NCBI GenBank assembly: GCA_009783445.1
Contig: WRFY01000123.1
Location: 1-63,023, forward strand
Reading direction: 5' to 3'
DNA: 63,023 nt
DNA from: Candidatus Azobacteroides sp.
GTDB taxonomy: Bacteria > Bacteroidota > Bacteroidia > Bacteroidales > Azobacteroidaceae
Position numbers and translations under genes: made by a program
Notes under the pieces: model-generated
Seen by the model: the letters and a program-made list of their open reading frames with translations, nothing else
Databases searched by the model: none
What the model was told of the DNA's origin: nothing
In this document: piece by piece, positions 61,162-63,023 of the stretch
Layout: every line of letters begins with the position of its first letter
Position numbering within the stretch: position 1 is the first letter of the stretch

Positions 61162-62085
61162 ATGAACGAAAATATAAAAATATCGGTTTTAACATCATTG
61201 TATAACTGTGAAAACTTTTTACAGAACTATTTTGATGCGCTTGCTAAGATTGAAGGTAAAGACCAAATCGAAATCCTTATTTTACATAATGCTCCAAAGG
61301 AAAAAGAATTAGACATTATAAATAAAAATCTTCCTTCATTCGATTTCATTCGTCATATTATTATTCCTGAACGTGAAGGTTTGTATCGTACATGGAATAG
61401 AGGGATTCAACTATCCGAAGGAGAATATATTACTGTATGGAATGTTGATGATGTACGGTTTCCTAATAGCATTCTTCAACAAGCGGAAGCTTTGGATAAA
61501 AATCCACAAGCAGCCATCGCTTACGGCGATATATGGGTTTCTTCGCAATATGGCATTTGCGGCACAAGGAAAACTAAAAGTCCTGTTTATAGTCGTTTCT
61601 CACATAAAAAATTTTTGTCGGAATATCATATTTCCTGTTTTCAAATGTGGCGAAAATCTATTCATTCGATTGTTGGTTACTACGATGAACAATTCAAATG
61701 TATTGCCGATTTTGATTTTCAAATAAGGGCAGCTCTTCATTTTCCTTTTGTGAAAACCGATGAGCCTTTAGGTATTTATTTGGAAGATCAACCACATAAA
61801 TTAAGTTACAATGGTTTGCAGCCATTTGAATACAATATTCTTTGTTTGCGATACGGTGATTACAGGTACATGAATTTCTTTTTGTTGCCGGAAGCAAAAA
61901 AAAAATATCAACAAAAAAAGATGTTAATTTTTGAGGAATGGAAAGACTTTACAGAAAAGTCTCCTTTTGGATGGTTTTTCAAAATACGAGAAATTGTTTA
62001 TGCCAGTTTTAATTCCGTTTATTGGTTGTGCAGGCAAATAGCCAAAAAACTACTTTCTATTTTTAAAAAACAAAAAAAATGCTAA
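61162..62085 (+). CDS. GT2 family glycosyltransferase
   Basis: The 307-aa protein has the GT-A start ISVLTSLYNCENFLQNYF, the nucleotide-sugar region REGLYRTWNRGIQLSEGEY and WNVDDVRFPNS as the metal-binding DxD-like motif. The C-terminal part ends with a basic, hydrophobic helix that may attach to the membrane. The ATG at 61162 was chosen; ATGs at 61129 and 61138 would overlap the previous gene. Confidence 0.85.
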   Translation: MNENIKISVLTSLYNCENFLQNYFDALAKIEGKDQIEILILHNAPKEKELDIINKNLPSFDFIRHIIIPEREGLYRTWNRGIQLSEGEYITVWNVDDVRFPNSILQQAEALDKNPQAAIAYGDIWVSSQYGICGTRKTKSPVYSRFSHKKFLSEYHISCFQMWRKSIHSIVGYYDEQFKCIADFDFQIRAALHFPFVKTDEPLGIYLEDQPHKLSYNGLQPFEYNILCLRYGDYRYMNFFLLPEAKKKYQQKKMLIFEEWKDFTEKSPFGWFFKIREIVYASFNSVYWLCRQIAKKLLSIFKKQKKC

Positions 62086-62872
62086 CAACTATTTTTATAG
62101 CTACTTATGAAGGTGGACATTTATTATCTGCTTTGTTTAAGAGCCTCATGCGTCAATCCAATAAAAATTTTGAATAGATTTTGGTAAATGATGGTTCACC
62201 CGATAATACGGATGAAAGAGTGAAAGAAATGCAAGAAAAAGCTGATTTCCCATTCTATTATACTATAAAAAAGAAACAAATGTACTATAAAAAAGAAACA
62301 AATGGAGGAAAAACGACTGCGGTTAATTTAGCAATACAAGTTGCTAAAGGTGAAATGTGGCTAATGGTTGATCATGATGATTTTTTAAGTGATAATGCCA
62401 TCGAAGTTATCAATCAATATTATCCTCAAATTAAAGATGAGCAAGTTTATGTGGCATCGTTTTTTTAAGACATCATCACAATGGAAAATCCATTGGATAT
62501 CAAGAAAATCCAGATAATATCATAACTGATTTTTGTCCTTATCGTACCGCTTTCAAGATAATTGGAGATAGAACAGAAGTGATCAAAACCGATTATTTTC
62601 GAAAATTTTGTCCTATACCCACTTTTAAAAATGAAAATAATTGTTTAGTCGGATATATATGGTTAATTTTGTCAAAAGAATACAAGGCGCTATTCATTGC
62701 AAACGAAGAACCTATTTATTATTGTGAATATCTTCCTACCGGACGATCTTCAATCGATGTATATAAGACCGCGAGGGGAGAAATGTTAGGTTGGAATTTA
62801 CTTGCTTCCATGAAACAAGCGAGTGGGTGGCAAAAACGGAATGCACTCATTACGAGCAGCAATTTCTTGTAA
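62079..62872 (+). pseudogene. Broken GT2 family glycosyltransferase
   Basis: The frame starts MLTTIFIATYEGGHLL, overlapping the previous stop, and continues in the same frame past a TAG (62175-62177) with ILVNDGSPDNTDERV, a typical GT2 motif in which the lost residue is normally Trp. It then carries VDHDDFLSDNA as the metal site. After a run of seven T (62460-62466) the frame shifts and the protein resumes in the next frame (RHHHNGKSIGYQ to NALITSSNFL, stop 62872). A 22-bp tandem duplication (62261-62304) adds a third lesion. Slippage in the T run could partly restore the frame, but the nonsense codon would remain. Confidence 0.85.
62261..62304 (+). repeat. 22-bp tandem duplication inside the broken GT2 gene
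   Basis: Two exact copies of a 22-nt unit lie at 62261-62282 and 62283-62304. Because 22 is not a multiple of three, the duplication itself changes the frame. Confidence 0.85.
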
Positions 62873-63023
62873 TAAAAAATCTAAAATTTAGCAAGGCATA
62901 TAGCGATTTGTCTCATAAATGGGGTGTAATATAATAAACGTCATTAATATTTACTGATAAGTTTTAATATTTATATTTATTCATTTGCTTATCATTATTT
63001 TAAGTTTATAAGTGTGTATTTAT

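Overview
The window looks like a chromosomal segment of a fermentative, anaerobic member of the Bacteroidales (Bacteroidota). The signs are: repeated promoters of the Bacteroides type (-33 TTG, spacer of about 20 nt, -7 TAnnTTTG); a long ribosomal protein S16; an ExbB-ExbD-ExbD-TonB-TonB cluster; a sodium-pumping methylmalonyl-CoA decarboxylase operon whose gamma subunit carries a lamin-tail domain; an HU-CCDC81/SPOR protein; and weak Shine-Dalgarno sequences. The genus cannot be fixed from the sequence alone. Most genes are housekeeping. The right end is an AT-richer surface-polysaccharide locus.

Layout. 1-5.0 kb: a gene start leaving the left edge, tRNA-Phe, pnp, a thioredoxin-like lipoprotein, greA with an attenuator-like leader, and a HIT protein. 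5.0-6.1 kb: a PfkB-family sugar kinase. 6.4-13.7 kb: an energy-transduction operon (ExbB, two ExbD, two TonB, a small membrane protein, a phosphate-binding-like lipoprotein, a TPR protein), interrupted by a near-perfect 26-27 bp inverted repeat. 14.0-19.3 kb: a minus-strand operon rmlC-rmlA-rmlB-Gfo/Idh-SpoU methyltransferase-ispH. 19.4-20.2 kb: tRNA-Cys and tRNA-Pro flanking a gene-poor stretch with a possible integrase remnant. 20.2-23.0 kb: a nitrilase-family amidase, an acyltransferase and a KamA-like radical SAM protein. 23.2-27.8 kb: methylmalonyl-CoA epimerase plus a complete Na+-pumping methylmalonyl-CoA decarboxylase. 28-31.7 kb: an RRM protein, then nuoM-nuoN without the rest of complex I, and a 55-aa membrane protein. 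31.9-38.9 kb: plsC, a polyprenyl synthase, polA, mazG, cdd and a LysM glucosaminidase. 39.0-45.5 kb: pta, a 3-hydroxyacyl-CoA dehydrogenase and ackA, a candidate small RNA, then a 992-aa protein joining two receiver-like domains to an ATP-grasp domain of the pyruvate phosphate dikinase type. 46-55 kb: acyl-CoA synthetase, a Tat-signal OB-fold-like protein, gdhA, a DUF349 protein, pfkA, rpsP and the HU/SPOR protein. 55-62.9 kb: polysaccharide export, chain length, flippase, polymerase, a GT23-like glycosyltransferase, a GT2 glycosyltransferase and a broken GT2 gene.

Together the genes suggest a succinate-propionate plus acetate fermenter. Methylmalonyl-CoA epimerase and decarboxylase make propionyl-CoA and pump Na+, while Pta and AckA make ATP and acetate through acetyl phosphate. 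TonB energises uptake across the outer membrane. NADP-type glutamate dehydrogenase assimilates ammonium. The Rml enzymes supply dTDP-sugars for a surface glycan.

The most interesting signals are at leaders and junctions: an intrinsic terminator between the greA promoter and the greA start; a compact promoter-terminator unit between ackA and the dikinase-like gene; two interleaved inverted repeats in the acyl-CoA synthetase leader; and the domain architecture of the 992-aa protein next to the acetyl-phosphate genes. All functional calls come from reading motifs by eye; no database search was run.
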